The notes beneath the pieces were generated by a model. It saw only the letters and a list, made by a program, of their open reading frames with translations. It was not told the DNA's origin and did not search any database. Below, piece after piece: positions 35,225 to 45,786 of a stretch of DNA of 50,051 nt; the stretch's first letter is position 1, and each line of letters starts with the position of its first letter. Origin of the DNA: Solimonas variicoloris DSM 15731 (lineage in GTDB: Bacteria; Pseudomonadota; Gammaproteobacteria; Nevskiales; Nevskiaceae). Position numbers and translations under genes: made by a program. Location of the stretch: contig NZ_KB907944.1 in NCBI RefSeq assembly GCF_000382285.1, positions 1 to 50,051 of the forward strand, in the 5' to 3' direction.

Positions 35225-36010
35225 TCAGGCGAACAGTGTCGCGCCGCGCCGCAGCGCCAGCGCCGCGAGCCGGTCGAGCCGCTGGGCGGCGAGCGTGAGC
35301 AGCCGCCGCTTCAGGCGCGGCGGCAGCGCGGTCGTTTCGGCCCAGCGCTGCAGCAGCCACCAGTCGTGATGCAGGCCCAGCGTCGCTTCGAGCGCGGCCA
35401 GCGGCGCGGCTTCGGCGGACGCCTGAGGCAGCAGCGCGCCGAGCAGTTCGTACTGGTAGCCGAGACGCTTGAGATGGCGCCGCCAGCGGTGCAGGACCGC
35501 GGCGCGCGGCGTGGCGGCGGCGGCCGCGAAATCGCGCCGGCAGGTGCTGCGACAGGCGACGATGCGCCGGCGCAGCGTCGTCGCCTGCCGCGGCCAGTGG
35601 ACATTGGCGAGCGCGGCGCGACCGCGCTTCAGCGCGCGCCGGGCTTCGGCCTGCGCTCCGGCGGCGTCGTCGATCGCCGGCAGCGCGGCGAGCAGCCGGG
35701 CGTGCTCGGCGGCGTTCAGATGCCGGCCGCGGCGCAGGCGCTGCAGCATCGCGGCCAGCACCGTGCGGTCGCGCTGTGCGGCGAGGCGATGCGCGGCGCG
35801 GCGCAGCCGGCGTTCGAGACGGCGCGCCGCCGCGTCGTCGGCGGCCGCGAGCCGGCGCCAGGCGCGCAGGCGCTTGATGTGTTTGCGCACCGTGTGCACG
35901 TTGCGCTGCCCGCCGCGCCGCAGGGGCTGGCGCGCGCGCTCGAGTTCCGCGGCGGCGGCGGCGCGCAGCTGGCGGCGGAGCGGACGATCGACGACATCGA
36001 TGGCGCGCAT
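35225..36010 (-). CDS. CHAD domain protein
   Basis: A 261-residue all-helical, very arginine- and alanine-rich protein of the CHAD family. The first half has VHTVRKHIKRLRAWRRL, the characteristic conserved His and basic residues. The second half has the repeat-like HRWRRHLKRLGYQYELL and LHHDWWLLQRW segments. CHAD domains bind inorganic polyphosphate. No CYTH (triphosphatase) domain is attached or adjacent, so this is a stand-alone binding protein by inference. The ATG at 36010 has AAGAGGG upstream; the frame is open further back but runs antisense to the sigma-factor gene. Confidence 0.88.
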   Translation of the reverse strand: MRAIDVVDRPLRRQLRAAAAAELERARQPLRRGGQRNVHTVRKHIKRLRAWRRLAAADDAAARRLERRLRRAAHRLAAQRDRTVLAAMLQRLRRGRHLNAAEHARLLAALPAIDDAAGAQAEARRALKRGRAALANVHWPRQATTLRRRIVACRSTCRRDFAAAAATPRAAVLHRWRRHLKRLGYQYELLGALLPQASAEAAPLAALEATLGLHHDWWLLQRWAETTALPPRLKRRLLTLAAQRLDRLAALALRRGATLFA

Positions 36011-36355
36011 GAGCCCGGCCCTCTTCACGGCAAGGGCGCCCAGCTTAGGAAGGGTCGTCGCGGACCGGCATTGATCTGCGTCGGTCCGCCATTCGCGCCC
36101 CGAAGCGGCCGACGCGAGCGTCCGCACGCGCTGCCGGCCGGGCCCGGGGCAGGGGGGCGACGCCGACCGCTGCCGGCGCTTCAAACGTTTTCGGCCGCTG
36201 CCGCGTCTATCAGGCGGACAAGGAACATGACGATGACGGCAAACCTCAGCACTCTGGCGGCAGGTCCGGCGGCACTCTGGCAACTCGGCGGCGACGGCGC
36301 CGGCAATGCTAGGCTGCCGCGCCACGGCGGGGCGGGCGTGGCCGGGGGATGGAAC
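36011..36355. other. Non-coding region between the divergent CHAD and ECF sigma genes
   Basis: About 345 bases without a convincing gene. An ATG at 36227 or 36233 (the latter eight bases after AAGGA) is in frame with the sigma factor and would extend it by about 40 residues. Third-position base use there is less G+C-rich than in the gene proper, and the predicted extension (MTANLSTLAAG and on) is not like a sigma N-terminus. Promoters for both genes presumably lie here, but I see no confident -35/-10 pair or repeated operator. Confidence 0.5.
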
Positions 36356-36928
36356 GTGCAGGTCGCGCAACAAGCGGAGGGGGATTACGACGATGCCGAG
36401 GCGGTGCGCCGTGCCGTCCGCGGTGACGCGCGCGCCTTCGAGCGCCTCTACCGGCGCCACGTCGCCCGCATCCACGGCCTGTGCCTGCGTCTCGTCGACG
36501 GCGACCGCGCCAAGGCCGAGCAGTACACGCAGGACGCCTTCGTGCGCGCCTGGGAGAAGCTCGCCAGCTTCCGCGGCGACGCACAGTTCTCGACCTGGAT
36601 GCATCGCCTGACCGTCAATCTCGTGCTCGGCGAGCATCGCCTGCTGAAGCGCTGGGTGACGTTCGACGAGGCCACGGCCGATGCCGACGGCGGCAGCGAT
36701 GCCGGCGAGGCGATGCTCGGCGAGCATCCGCAGCAGCGGGTCGGCGAGCGCCTCGATCTGGAGCGCGCGCTCGCCCGTCTGCCCAAGGGTGCGCGAGCCG
36801 TGCTGATGCTGTATGACGTCGAGGGGTACTCGCACGAGGAGATCGCCGAGCTGAGCGGCATCGCCGTCGGCACCTCGAAGGCGCAGCTGCACCGCGCCCG
36901 CAAGCTGATGAAGGAATGGCTGTCATGA
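36356..36928 (+). CDS. ECF-family RNA polymerase sigma factor
   Basis: A 190-residue alternative sigma factor of the extracytoplasmic-function type. Region 2 covers about residues 15-90, with FERLYRRHVARIHGLCLRL and the DAFVRAWEKLASFRGDAQFSTWMHRL core-binding and -10 recognition helix. Region 4 lies at about 135-185, with LPKGARAVLMLYDVEGYSHEEIAEL and the HTH VGTSKAQLHRARKLMKEWL. I favour the GTG at 36356 because the product has standard length and base use changes there; an ATG at 36233 is the alternative. Its stop overlaps the start of the next gene (ATGA), which encodes a likely membrane partner. Confidence 0.9.
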   Translation: MQVAQQAEGDYDDAEAVRRAVRGDARAFERLYRRHVARIHGLCLRLVDGDRAKAEQYTQDAFVRAWEKLASFRGDAQFSTWMHRLTVNLVLGEHRLLKRWVTFDEATADADGGSDAGEAMLGEHPQQRVGERLDLERALARLPKGARAVLMLYDVEGYSHEEIAELSGIAVGTSKAQLHRARKLMKEWLS

Positions 36929-37389
36929 ATTACCGTCGTGACGACGAGATCCCGGAAGAGGCCGACGACGCCCTGCGCGCGGCGCTGCGCGGCCTCGATT
37001 TCAGCGAGGCGCCGCAGCGCGAGCTGTGGCCCGGCATCGAAGCGCGCATCGCGCCGCGCCGCCGGCTGTCGGCGAACGGCTGGATGGGCCTCGCCGCCGC
37101 CGCCTGCGTCACCGCCGTCATCGGCCTGACGCTGCTGCCGCCGCCGGCGCCACCCGATGCCGCATCGGCGACGCGGGTCGCCGGGCCGGCCACCGCGGCC
37201 GACCTGCGGGCCGTGCCGGGCAGCCGCGCGCTGGTCAAGGCCAACCTGCAGCTGTCGCGCAGTTCCGAGCAGCAGATCCGCAAGGCCCTGCAGCAGGACC
37301 CCGATTCCGAGTCGCTGCGCCGTCTGCTGACGACGACGCAGAGCCGCAGCGACGAATTGCGCCGCATGCTCGCGGCGCAATCGACCTGA
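36925..37389 (+). CDS. Probable membrane-anchored anti-sigma factor
   Basis: A 154-residue protein with one membrane helix at about residues 52-71 (WMGLAAAACVTAVIGLTLLP). The 50-residue N-terminus is acidic then basic and would be cytoplasmic; the C-terminal 80 residues, with a helical SSEQQIRKALQQDPDSESL segment, would be periplasmic. This topology and the ATGA overlap with the ECF sigma gene are typical of anti-sigma factors, but there is no zinc-binding HxxxCxxC motif. The assignment is by context; sequence alone does not identify a family. An in-frame ATG nine bases upstream is possible but less well placed. Confidence 0.72.
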   Translation: MNYRRDDEIPEEADDALRAALRGLDFSEAPQRELWPGIEARIAPRRRLSANGWMGLAAAACVTAVIGLTLLPPPAPPDAASATRVAGPATAADLRAVPGSRALVKANLQLSRSSEQQIRKALQQDPDSESLRRLLTTTQSRSDELRRMLAAQST

Positions 37390-37406
37390 TCGCACTGGAG
37401 TAGACG

Positions 37407-38288
37407 ATGAAGATGCACCTTCCGATGACGCTCGCCGCCGGTCTGCTGCTGGCCGCCGGCCCGGCCCTGGCCCGCGACGGCAGCCCGATCAACGAGACGC
37501 GGGCGCTGGCCGCCGACGGCCAGATCAGCGTCAACAACATGGCCGGCACGATCACGGTGCGCGGCTGGGACCGCAACGAAGTCGCGATCAGCGGCACGCT
37601 CGGCGAGGACGCCGAGAAGCTGGAGATCGGCGGCGATGCGAAGAACCTCAGCATCAACGTGCGCTATCCGGGCGGCACGCGCGGTCACGTCGACCAGACC
37701 TACCTCGAACTGCGCGTGCCGGCGCGCGCCGGCCTGCGCCTCGACGCGGTCAGCGCCGACATTTCGGTCGGCAGCACCAGCGGACCGATCGCGGCGCGCA
37801 GCGTCAGCGGCGACGTGCAGCTGAACGTCGGCAGCGGCGAGGTCAACGCCAGCACCGTCAGCGGCGACCTCACCGTCAAGGCGCCGTCGTTCAAGACCAC
37901 GCTGAACTCGGTCAGCGGCGATCTGACGGCCAGCGGCGTGCGCGGCACGCTGAAGGCGGAGACGGTGTCCGGACAGCTGTCGATCGAGGGCGGGGCGTTC
38001 CGCGACGTGTCGCTGCAGAGCGTGTCCGGCGACATGAGCCTGGACCTCTCGCTGGAGGACGCCGCCAAGCTCAGCGCCGAGACGCTGTCCGGCGACATCG
38101 ACTTGCGCCTGCCGAAGACGCCGAGCGCGCAGCTGACGATGAAGACCTTCAGCGGCGATCTGCACAACGCGTTCACCGGCGGCGACGCCGGCAGCGACGT
38201 GCGCAAGGTGTCGACCACGCTCGGCGGTGGTCGCGGCAGCATCGACCTGCACACGTTCAGCGGCGACATTCGCATCGAGCCGCGCTGA
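37407..38288 (+). CDS. Exported DUF4097-type beta-repeat protein
   Basis: A 293-residue protein with a signal peptide (residues 1-23, LAAGLLLAAGPALA) and a repetitive beta-solenoid-like body. Eight short repeats of the form [ST]-x-SG-[DQ] recur about every 15-25 residues (SVSGDVQ, TVSGDLT, SVSGDLT, TVSGQLS, SVSGDMS, TLSGDID, TFSGDLH, TFSGDIR), characteristic of the DUF4097 putative adhesin family. It is probably periplasmic or surface-exposed. It follows the anti-sigma-like gene by 17 bases and ends at a strong terminator, so it is the last gene of the ECF operon and perhaps part of its envelope response. Confidence 0.87.
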   Translation: MKMHLPMTLAAGLLLAAGPALARDGSPINETRALAADGQISVNNMAGTITVRGWDRNEVAISGTLGEDAEKLEIGGDAKNLSINVRYPGGTRGHVDQTYLELRVPARAGLRLDAVSADISVGSTSGPIAARSVSGDVQLNVGSGEVNASTVSGDLTVKAPSFKTTLNSVSGDLTASGVRGTLKAETVSGQLSIEGGAFRDVSLQSVSGDMSLDLSLEDAAKLSAETLSGDIDLRLPKTPSAQLTMKTFSGDLHNAFTGGDAGSDVRKVSTTLGGGRGSIDLHTFSGDIRIEPR

Positions 38289-38313
38289 AGCGCCGGCCCG
38301 CTGCGGATCGGCC

Positions 38314-38355
38314 AAAAGAAAAGGGGCGCGGCCTTGCGGCCGCGCCCCTTCTTTT
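38314..38355. terminator. Bidirectional intrinsic terminator
   Basis: AAGGGGCGCGGCC (38321-38333), loop TTGC, and GGCCGCGCCCCTT (38338-38350) form a perfect 13-base stem flanked by AAAAGAA upstream and CTTTT downstream. A U-tract is therefore present on either strand. It ends the ECF operon (plus) and the exported hypothetical gene (minus). Confidence 0.9.
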
Positions 38356-38372
38356 CGTGCTGCCCGGGTGGC

Positions 38373-39146
38373 TCAGTAGCCGGCCTCGTTCGGGTCGATC
38401 TGCACCTCGAGCACACGCTGGCCGGTGCTGTAGGCGCTGGTGTTCGAGAAGATGATGCGGCCCTGGCCCTTGTAGTGGGCGATCGTGCGATAGGAATCGC
38501 CGCCCTTGAAGTTGAACGGGATCCAGGCCTTGCCGGTGACGTGCGCGTTGGTCGAAGTCGGCGGACCGGCGATCGCGAACGCCTGCTGCTGCGACATCTC
38601 CGGCTTGACCTCGGTGATCGGCTTGTAGGCGCCGTCGGCCGCGGCCGCAGCGGCCGGCGCGGCGGCCGCCGCCGTGCTCTTGGCGGCCGCAGCCGGAGCC
38701 GCAGCCGGGACCACAGCCGCAGTCGCGGCCGATGCCGCCATGCCGAGCGCGTACTGCTCGCCATCGGCGCCGCCGAGGCCGGCGGCGGCATTGTTGCAGT
38801 ACTTGCGCGTCTTCTTGTGCGTCTGCGGGTTGTCGCTGACCTGCTTGAGCGCCGAGTAGTAGCGCTTGTTGCCGGTCGCGGCGAGCGCCTTGCAGCTCCA
38901 CGACAGCGCGTCGACATAAGCGTTGCCGGACTGCGACTGATTCTTCAGCAGCACCTCGGCGAGGGCGTCGGTCACGACCGGCGAGGACGCGCCGGAGGCT
39001 TCGATGTTCTGCGCGGCGGCGCGGATCGCGGCCGGCGCGCCGGAGCGGATCTGGTCGAGGTTGTACTGGTCGCCGGCGCTGAGCTCGGCGTGTGCGGCGC
39101 CGGCGGCCAGCAGGCCGGCGGCAAGCGTGATGCGAAGGTGTTTCAT
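38373..39146 (-). CDS. Exported protein of unknown function with Ala-rich linker
   Basis: A 257-residue protein with a signal peptide (residues 1-20, cleaved near AHA-EL). The N-terminal helical domain (about 21-130) has two cysteines (WSCKALA and RKYCNNAA). A low-complexity Ala/Pro linker spans about 135-172, and a C-terminal beta-rich domain (about 173-257) reads [54 protein letters not shown]. The ATG at 39146 has AGGGGAA upstream. I do not recognise the family. It is likely periplasmic. It stands alone, convergent with the ECF operon and upstream of a shared terminator. Confidence 0.82.
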   Translation of the reverse strand: MKHLRITLAAGLLAAGAAHAELSAGDQYNLDQIRSGAPAAIRAAAQNIEASGASSPVVTDALAEVLLKNQSQSGNAYVDALSWSCKALAATGNKRYYSALKQVSDNPQTHKKTRKYCNNAAAGLGGADGEQYALGMAASAATAAVVPAAAPAAAAKSTAAAAAPAAAAAADGAYKPITEVKPEMSQQQAFAIAGPPTSTNAHVTGKAWIPFNFKGGDSYRTIAHYKGQGRIIFSNTSAYSTGQRVLEVQIDPNEAGY

Positions 39147-39317
39147 CGGATTCCCCTGGTTCTGGTGGATCGGGAGTCCCGGAGCAGACCTGCCCCCTCC
39201 CGGCGGAACGCGCAGTGTAAGGATAGCCCGAGCCGCGCTTGTGACATTTGCCTCACCGCGGCCGCGCACAGCGCGCGCCGCTGTGCGCTGGTTCGCGCTC
39301 GCCCCGGTCGCGCGCGA

Positions 39318-40895
39318 TCAGTGCCGGAAGTGGCGGATGCCGGTGAAGACCATCGCCATGCCGGCCTCGTCGGCGGCGGCGATCACTTCGGCGTCGCGCA
39401 TCGAGCCGCCCGGCTGGATCACGGCGGTGATGCCGGCGCGCGCGGCGGCGTCGATGCCGTCACGGAACGGGAAGAACGCGTCGGACGCCATCACCGAGCC
39501 CGGCACTTCGAGCTTCTCGTCGGCGGCCTTGATGCCGGCGATCTTGGCCGAGTAGACGCGGCTCATCTGGCCGGCGCCGACGCCGATCGTCATGCGCTCG
39601 CGGGCGTAGACGATGGCGTTCGACTTCACGAACTTGGCGACCTTGTAGGCGAAGATCAGATCGTGCAGCTCGGCCTCGGTCGGCTCGCGCTTGCTCACGA
39701 CCTTGAGCTGGCCGAGCGTGACGATCAGATCGTCGCGATCCTGCACCAGCAGGCCGCCGGACACGCGCTTGTAGTCGAGCGCCGGCGCGCGCTGCGCCGG
39801 GAACTCGCCGCATTCGAGCAGGCGCACGTTCTGTTTGGCGGCGACCGCCTGCCTGGCGGCCTCGCTGACGCGCGGCGCGACGATGACCTCGACGAACTGG
39901 CGTTCGACGATCAGCTTCGCGGTCTCGCCGTCGAGCTCGCGGTTGAAGGCGATGATGCCGCCGAAGGCCGAGGTCGGATCGGTACGGAAGGCGCGCTCGT
40001 AGGCCTCGCGGATGCCGGACTCGTTGACGGCGACGCCGCAGGGATTGGCGTGCTTGACGATCACGCAGGCCGGCTTGGTGAAGCTCTTCACGCATTCGAG
40101 CGCGGCGTCGGCGTCGGCGATGTTGTTGTAGCTGAGCTCCTTGCCCTGCAGCTGACGCGCGGCGCTGATCGTGCCGGACTCGGCGTTGCGCTCGCGGTAG
40201 AACGCCGCGCGCTGGTGCGGGTTCTCGCCATAGCGCATGTCCTGCAGCTTGTCGAACTGCAGGCCGAACACCGGCGGGAACGCATCGCGCGCGCCGTCGT
40301 CGTGCAGGCTCGACAGATAAGCCGATACCGCGCCGTCGTAGCGCGCGGTCAGCGCGTAGGTCTTGACCGCGAGGCGGTAGCGCGTCGCCAGCGTGGTGCC
40401 GCCGGCGTCGATTTCGGCGAGCACCGCGGCATAGTCGGCCGGATCGGTCAGCACCGCGACCCAGGCGTGGTTCTTCGCCGCCGCACGCAGCATCGCCGGG
40501 CCGCCGATGTCGATGTTCTCGATGGCGTCCTCGCGCGTGCAGTCGGGCTTGGCGACCGTCGCCTCGAACGGATAGAGGTTGACGACCAGCAGGTCGATCG
40601 GCGCGATGCCGTGCTGCGCCATCACCTCGGCGTCGACGTCGCGGCGGCCGAGCAGGCCGCCGTGGATCTTCGGATGCAGGGTCTTGACGCGGCCGTCCAT
40701 GATTTCCGGAAAGCCGGTGTGCGCCGACACTTCGACGGCGTCGAGGCCGGCCTCGCGCAGCAGCTTGTAGGTGCCGCCGGTCGACAGCAGCTCGACGCCG
40801 CGCTGTGCGAGTTCGCGCGCGAACTCGACGATGCCGGCCTTGTCGGAAACGGAAAGCAGGGCGCGGCGCACCGGCGCGCGGGAAGTGGTAGTCAT
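39318..40895 (-). CDS. purH: Bifunctional AICAR formyltransferase/IMP cyclohydrolase
   Basis: A 525-residue enzyme for the last two steps of inosine monophosphate synthesis. The N-terminal cyclohydrolase domain (about residues 1-195) has [33 protein letters not shown] and [15 protein letters not shown]. The C-terminal formyltransferase domain has [27 protein letters not shown] with the catalytic Lys-His pair, and the end [14 protein letters not shown]. Standard length. It lies 58 bases downstream of fis on the same strand, the conserved fis-purH order of gammaproteobacteria. Confidence 0.98.
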   Translation of the reverse strand: MTTTSRAPVRRALLSVSDKAGIVEFARELAQRGVELLSTGGTYKLLREAGLDAVEVSAHTGFPEIMDGRVKTLHPKIHGGLLGRRDVDAEVMAQHGIAPIDLLVVNLYPFEATVAKPDCTREDAIENIDIGGPAMLRAAAKNHAWVAVLTDPADYAAVLAEIDAGGTTLATRYRLAVKTYALTARYDGAVSAYLSSLHDDGARDAFPPVFGLQFDKLQDMRYGENPHQRAAFYRERNAESGTISAARQLQGKELSYNNIADADAALECVKSFTKPACVIVKHANPCGVAVNESGIREAYERAFRTDPTSAFGGIIAFNRELDGETAKLIVERQFVEVIVAPRVSEAARQAVAAKQNVRLLECGEFPAQRAPALDYKRVSGGLLVQDRDDLIVTLGQLKVVSKREPTEAELHDLIFAYKVAKFVKSNAIVYARERMTIGVGAGQMSRVYSAKIAGIKAADEKLEVPGSVMASDAFFPFRDGIDAAARAGITAVIQPGGSMRDAEVIAAADEAGMAMVFTGIRHFRH

Positions 40896-40953
40896 CGGGC
40901 GGCTCGTCGGAAGCGGGGAGTCGGAGTGATCGCGGCGGCTGATCGCGGGGCGA

Positions 40954-41220
40954 TCAGTTCACCGCGTCGGGCTTGATCTTGTGCTGCTTGAGCTTCTTGC
41001 GCAGCGTCGCACGGTTGAGGCCGAGCATTTCGGCGGCGCGTGACTGGTTGCCATGGCAGTAGCGCAGCGTGGCCTTCAGCAGCGGCGGTTCGACCTGGTC
41101 GAGGAACAGGTCGTACAGGTTCTTCGGCATGTGGCCGTTCAGCGTTCGGAAGAAGTCGTCCAGACTGTCGGAGACGGAATGACCGAGCGGCTTGATGTCC
41201 GAGGACCGGAGCGAAGACAT
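40954..41220 (-). CDS. fis: Fis-family nucleoid protein
   Basis: An 88-residue DNA-binding protein, ten residues shorter than E. coli Fis. The C-terminal helix-turn-helix [21 protein letters not shown] is nearly the family consensus; the dimerisation helices ([30 protein letters not shown]) precede it. The N-terminal beta-hairpin arm is short and divergent. The ATG at 41220 is chosen because the protein then starts at the usual distance from the helices. The usual zinc-ribbon/DUF3426 gene between prmA and fis is absent. Confidence 0.95.
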   Translation of the reverse strand: MSSLRSSDIKPLGHSVSDSLDDFFRTLNGHMPKNLYDLFLDQVEPPLLKATLRYCHGNQSRAAEMLGLNRATLRKKLKQHKIKPDAVN

Positions 41221-41341
41221 GCGTAGATACTCCAACCCGCGTACGGCTCTGTCGCGGGTCTGACCGGAAAAAGGGGGCGGCAATGATACTCTCGCGGCGC
41301 CCCCCGCAAAAGCCGGCGGGCGCCGCGCGGTTCTGGTGAAT

Positions 41342-42652
41342 TCAGCCCAGCGTCGCGTCGATCAGCGCCTGCCAGACCGCGTCCGGCTGCCAGACCGCGT
41401 GCAGATCGGCCAGCGCCGCGTCGCGCGCTTCGCCGCGGCGCAGCACGCGATACAGGTACACGAACACCGAGGCGCGCAGGTTCAGTGCGCAATGCACCAG
41501 CAGGTGTTGTCCGGCGTAGCGGTCCATCAGCGCGCAGAACTGCTCGACGTGCTCGCGCGTCGGCGCCTCCCACGGAATCGGCAGCGCCGCGTACTGCACG
41601 CCGAGCGCCTGCCAGCGCGCCGCTTCATCGGGCAGATAGTTCGGCGAGGTCGGTGCCGCCAGATTGATGACGGCCTCGATGCCGGCCTGCTGAAGGCCCG
41701 CGAACTGCTCGGGCCACGGCTGCCCGGAAGTCAGCAGGCGGGCGTCGATGCGGTGGCGTCGGATCAGCGCCGGCATGCGGCACCGCGCGGCCAGCCGCGT
41801 CCAGCCGTCCTTGCTCAGGTCGGCGTCGAAATCGAACCAGGCATCGTAGGCCGCGCGCACGTCCTCGGCCTGGCGGTCGAGCAGGCCGGCGAGCACCAGG
41901 TGGCCGCCGCGCCTGATCGAGCTGGCCAGCGTCGGCGCCAGCGCGATCAGCGGATTGGCGAGGATGTTGGCGACGATGATGTCGGCCGGCAGCGGCACGA
42001 AGGCGTCGGCCGGCAAGGTGACGATGCGGTCGGCGACGCCGTTGGCGGCGGCGTTGTCGCGCGTCGCCAGCAGCGCTTGCGGGTCGATGTCGACGCAGAC
42101 CGCGCGTTCGGCGCCGAGCAGCAGGGCGGCGATCGCCAGCACGCCGGAGCCGCAGCCGAAGTCGAGCACGGTCTTGCCGGCGAGGTCGAGGGCGGCGAGC
42201 CACTGCAGGCACAGCGCCGTCGTCGGGTGCGTGCCGGTGCCGAACGCCAGGCCCGGATCGAGGCGCAGGATCACCGCGTCCGGCTGCGTGACCTCGTCGA
42301 CCTTCTCATGCGGCACGACCCAGAGCTTGTCGCCGAACGGCAGTGGCGGGCAGTCCTTGAGCCAGACGCGAACCCAGTCCTGATCCTCGATCAGCTCGGT
42401 CTCGAAACGCGCCTCGGCGCCGTCCGGCAGCAGCTCGCGCAGGCTGGCCTGCACCGGCGCCAGGTCCACGCCCTCGGCGAACAGACCCAGCGTCACCGTC
42501 TGCGCCCACAGCGGCGTCTCGCCGGGCGCCGGTTCCAGGACCGGATCGTCGACCGCGTCGACGAAGCTGACGGCCGCGGCGTCGTGCGCCAGCAGGATCT
42601 CGTCGGCGAATTCGGGGTGGCGCGTGTGCACGCGCAGTTGCAGCCAGGCCAT
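41342..42652 (-). CDS. prmA: Ribosomal protein L11 methyltransferase fused to a tyrosine-phosphatase-like domain
   Basis: A 436-residue protein. Residues 1-292 are a full-length PrmA (E. coli PrmA is 293): the substrate domain has LIEDQDWVRVWLKDCPPLPFG and GTGTHPTTALCLQWL, the SAM motif is VLDFGCGSGVLAIAALLLGA, and the catalytic loop VANILANPL. It trimethylates ribosomal protein L11. Residues 293-436 form a second domain, RLLTSGQPWPEQF, AVINLAAPTSPNYLPDE and the phosphatase loop LLVHCALNLRASVFVYLYR, a CX4R variant seen in bacterial phosphatase-like proteins that are normally separate. The junction is an in-frame ATG at 41776, so the fusion could come from a lost stop codon, or the second part could also start internally. 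Start at 42652 preferred over a GTG at 42676. Confidence 0.92.
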   Translation of the reverse strand: MAWLQLRVHTRHPEFADEILLAHDAAAVSFVDAVDDPVLEPAPGETPLWAQTVTLGLFAEGVDLAPVQASLRELLPDGAEARFETELIEDQDWVRVWLKDCPPLPFGDKLWVVPHEKVDEVTQPDAVILRLDPGLAFGTGTHPTTALCLQWLAALDLAGKTVLDFGCGSGVLAIAALLLGAERAVCVDIDPQALLATRDNAAANGVADRIVTLPADAFVPLPADIIVANILANPLIALAPTLASSIRRGGHLVLAGLLDRQAEDVRAAYDAWFDFDADLSKDGWTRLAARCRMPALIRRHRIDARLLTSGQPWPEQFAGLQQAGIEAVINLAAPTSPNYLPDEAARWQALGVQYAALPIPWEAPTREHVEQFCALMDRYAGQHLLVHCALNLRASVFVYLYRVLRRGEARDAALADLHAVWQPDAVWQALIDATLG

Positions 42653-42733
42653 GTCGTTCTCGCAAGGGTGGGGCACGGGCCGGCAAGCCGGCGGCGCGCC
42701 CGCGGGGCGCGCATTATCGGCTCTGCGCCGGCT

Positions 42734-44122
42734 TTAGTGCGGATCTTTCGCTGACGCCGGTGTCACCGAGGTGGCGGTGACGACGGCGTCGGCGCTGCCG
42801 CGCGCGAGCAGCAGGTGCAGCGTGGCGCCGCGCTCGGTGCGCGCAGCGTCGGTCAGCGCGCGGCCGTCGGCGTCGAGCGCGATCGCGTAACCGCGTTCGA
42901 GCACGGCGCGCGGGTTGAGGCTGGCCAGCACCGATTCGGCGCGTTCGAGGCGCGCGCGCGCCGCCGCCGCCTGCAGGCGCAGGGTCTCGTGCGCGCGCGC
43001 CTGCAGGCGTTCGAGGCGGTGGCGTTCGATGGCCAGGCGCCGCGCCGGCGCATGCGCGCGCAGCGTCGCCTCGCGATGTTCGAGACGCTGCGCGAGGCGC
43101 GCGAGCAGGCGCGTCTCGGCGTGCTGCAGGCGCTCGCGCAGTTCCCGCAGGCGGGCGCCGCGTTCGCGCAGGCGCCGGCCCGGATGCTGGGCCTGCAGGC
43201 GCCGCTGCTGTTCATCGAGACGTTGCGCGGCCTGCTGCAGGCGGCGCTCGGCGGCCAGCGTCATGCGGTTCTCGTGGCTGCGCAGCGCGGCGAGCCAATC
43301 GGCGATGTCCGGCGCCGCGCGTTCGGCGGCGGCGGTCGGCGTCGGCGCGCGCAGGTCGGCGGCGAAGTCGGCGATCGTCACGTCGACCTCGTGGCCGACG
43401 CCGCTGATCACCGGCACCGCGCAGGCGCGGATCGCCCGCGCGACGCGCTCGTCGTTGAAGGCCCAGAGATCCTCGAGCGAGCCGCCGCCGCGTGCCAGCA
43501 GGATCACGTCGACCGCAGCGCGGCGCGGCAGCTCGGCGAGCGCACGGACGATCGCCGGCGGCGCCTCGGCGCCTTGCACCGGCACCGGATACAGATAGAC
43601 CGGCGCCAGCGGATAGCGTCGCGCCAGCGTCGTCAGCATGTCGTGGATCGCCGCGCCGCTCGCCGAGGTGACGATGCCGATCGCGCGCGGCCGTTTCGGC
43701 AGCTCGCGCTTGAGGTGTTCGTCGAACAGGCCCTCGGACGCCAGCCGGCGCTTGAGTTCCTCGAACGCGCGCAGCAGGGCGCCTTCTCCGGCCGGCTCCA
43801 TGTGCTCGCAGATCAGCTGCAGATCGCCGCGCGCCGTATAGAACGAGAGCTGCGCGCGCAGCAGGACGGCGTCGCCGTCCTTCGGCGCCGGCCGCACGTG
43901 CAGATTGGCGTTGCGGAACATGGCGCAGCGCAGCTGCGCGCGCGCATCCTTGAGCGTGAAGTACCAGTGCCCGGACGCCGGCCGCGACAGGTTGGAGATC
44001 TCGCCCTGGACCCAGACCCGGGGCAGCGCGTCCTCGATCAGGGCGCGCAGCAGCTCGGCGAGTTCGGAAACCTGGTAGATCGTGCGCCCGCCGGCGCGCT
44101 CGGGGGCAGGGAGTCTCGGCAT
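42734..44122 (-). CDS. xseA: Exodeoxyribonuclease VII large subunit
   Basis: A 462-residue subunit of the single-strand-specific exonuclease VII. The N-terminal OB-fold shows VSELAELLRALIEDALPRVWVQGEISNLSRP and SGHWYFTLKDARAQLRCAMFR. The catalytic domain has GIVTSASGAAIHDML, VILLARGGGSLEDLWAFNDE and PVISGVGHEVDVTIADFAADLRAPTPTAAAE. A long arginine-rich coiled coil (about residues 270-400) and the C-terminal LNPRAVLERGYAI follow. All usual elements are present. It is divergent from guaB, as in E. coli. Confidence 0.97.
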   Translation of the reverse strand: MPRLPAPERAGGRTIYQVSELAELLRALIEDALPRVWVQGEISNLSRPASGHWYFTLKDARAQLRCAMFRNANLHVRPAPKDGDAVLLRAQLSFYTARGDLQLICEHMEPAGEGALLRAFEELKRRLASEGLFDEHLKRELPKRPRAIGIVTSASGAAIHDMLTTLARRYPLAPVYLYPVPVQGAEAPPAIVRALAELPRRAAVDVILLARGGGSLEDLWAFNDERVARAIRACAVPVISGVGHEVDVTIADFAADLRAPTPTAAAERAAPDIADWLAALRSHENRMTLAAERRLQQAAQRLDEQQRRLQAQHPGRRLRERGARLRELRERLQHAETRLLARLAQRLEHREATLRAHAPARRLAIERHRLERLQARAHETLRLQAAAARARLERAESVLASLNPRAVLERGYAIALDADGRALTDAARTERGATLHLLLARGSADAVVTATSVTPASAKDPH

Positions 44123-44135
44123 CGCGCAAGCATAG

Positions 44136-45692
<1,557 letters not shown>

Positions 45693-45786
45693 TCGCAACG
45701 CCGGGCCTTCCGGCAGCGGCGGCGCACGCCAGCGTGCGCGCGGGCGGCACTCGGAATGAGTGCGGGCCACGCCGGTTCGAACCCAG

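Noticed and set aside
36227-36355. Extended N-terminus of the ECF sigma factor
   Set aside because: The stretch uses third-position A/T more than the gene and has no sigma-like sequence, although the ATG at 36233 has an AAGGA upstream; left as an alternative.
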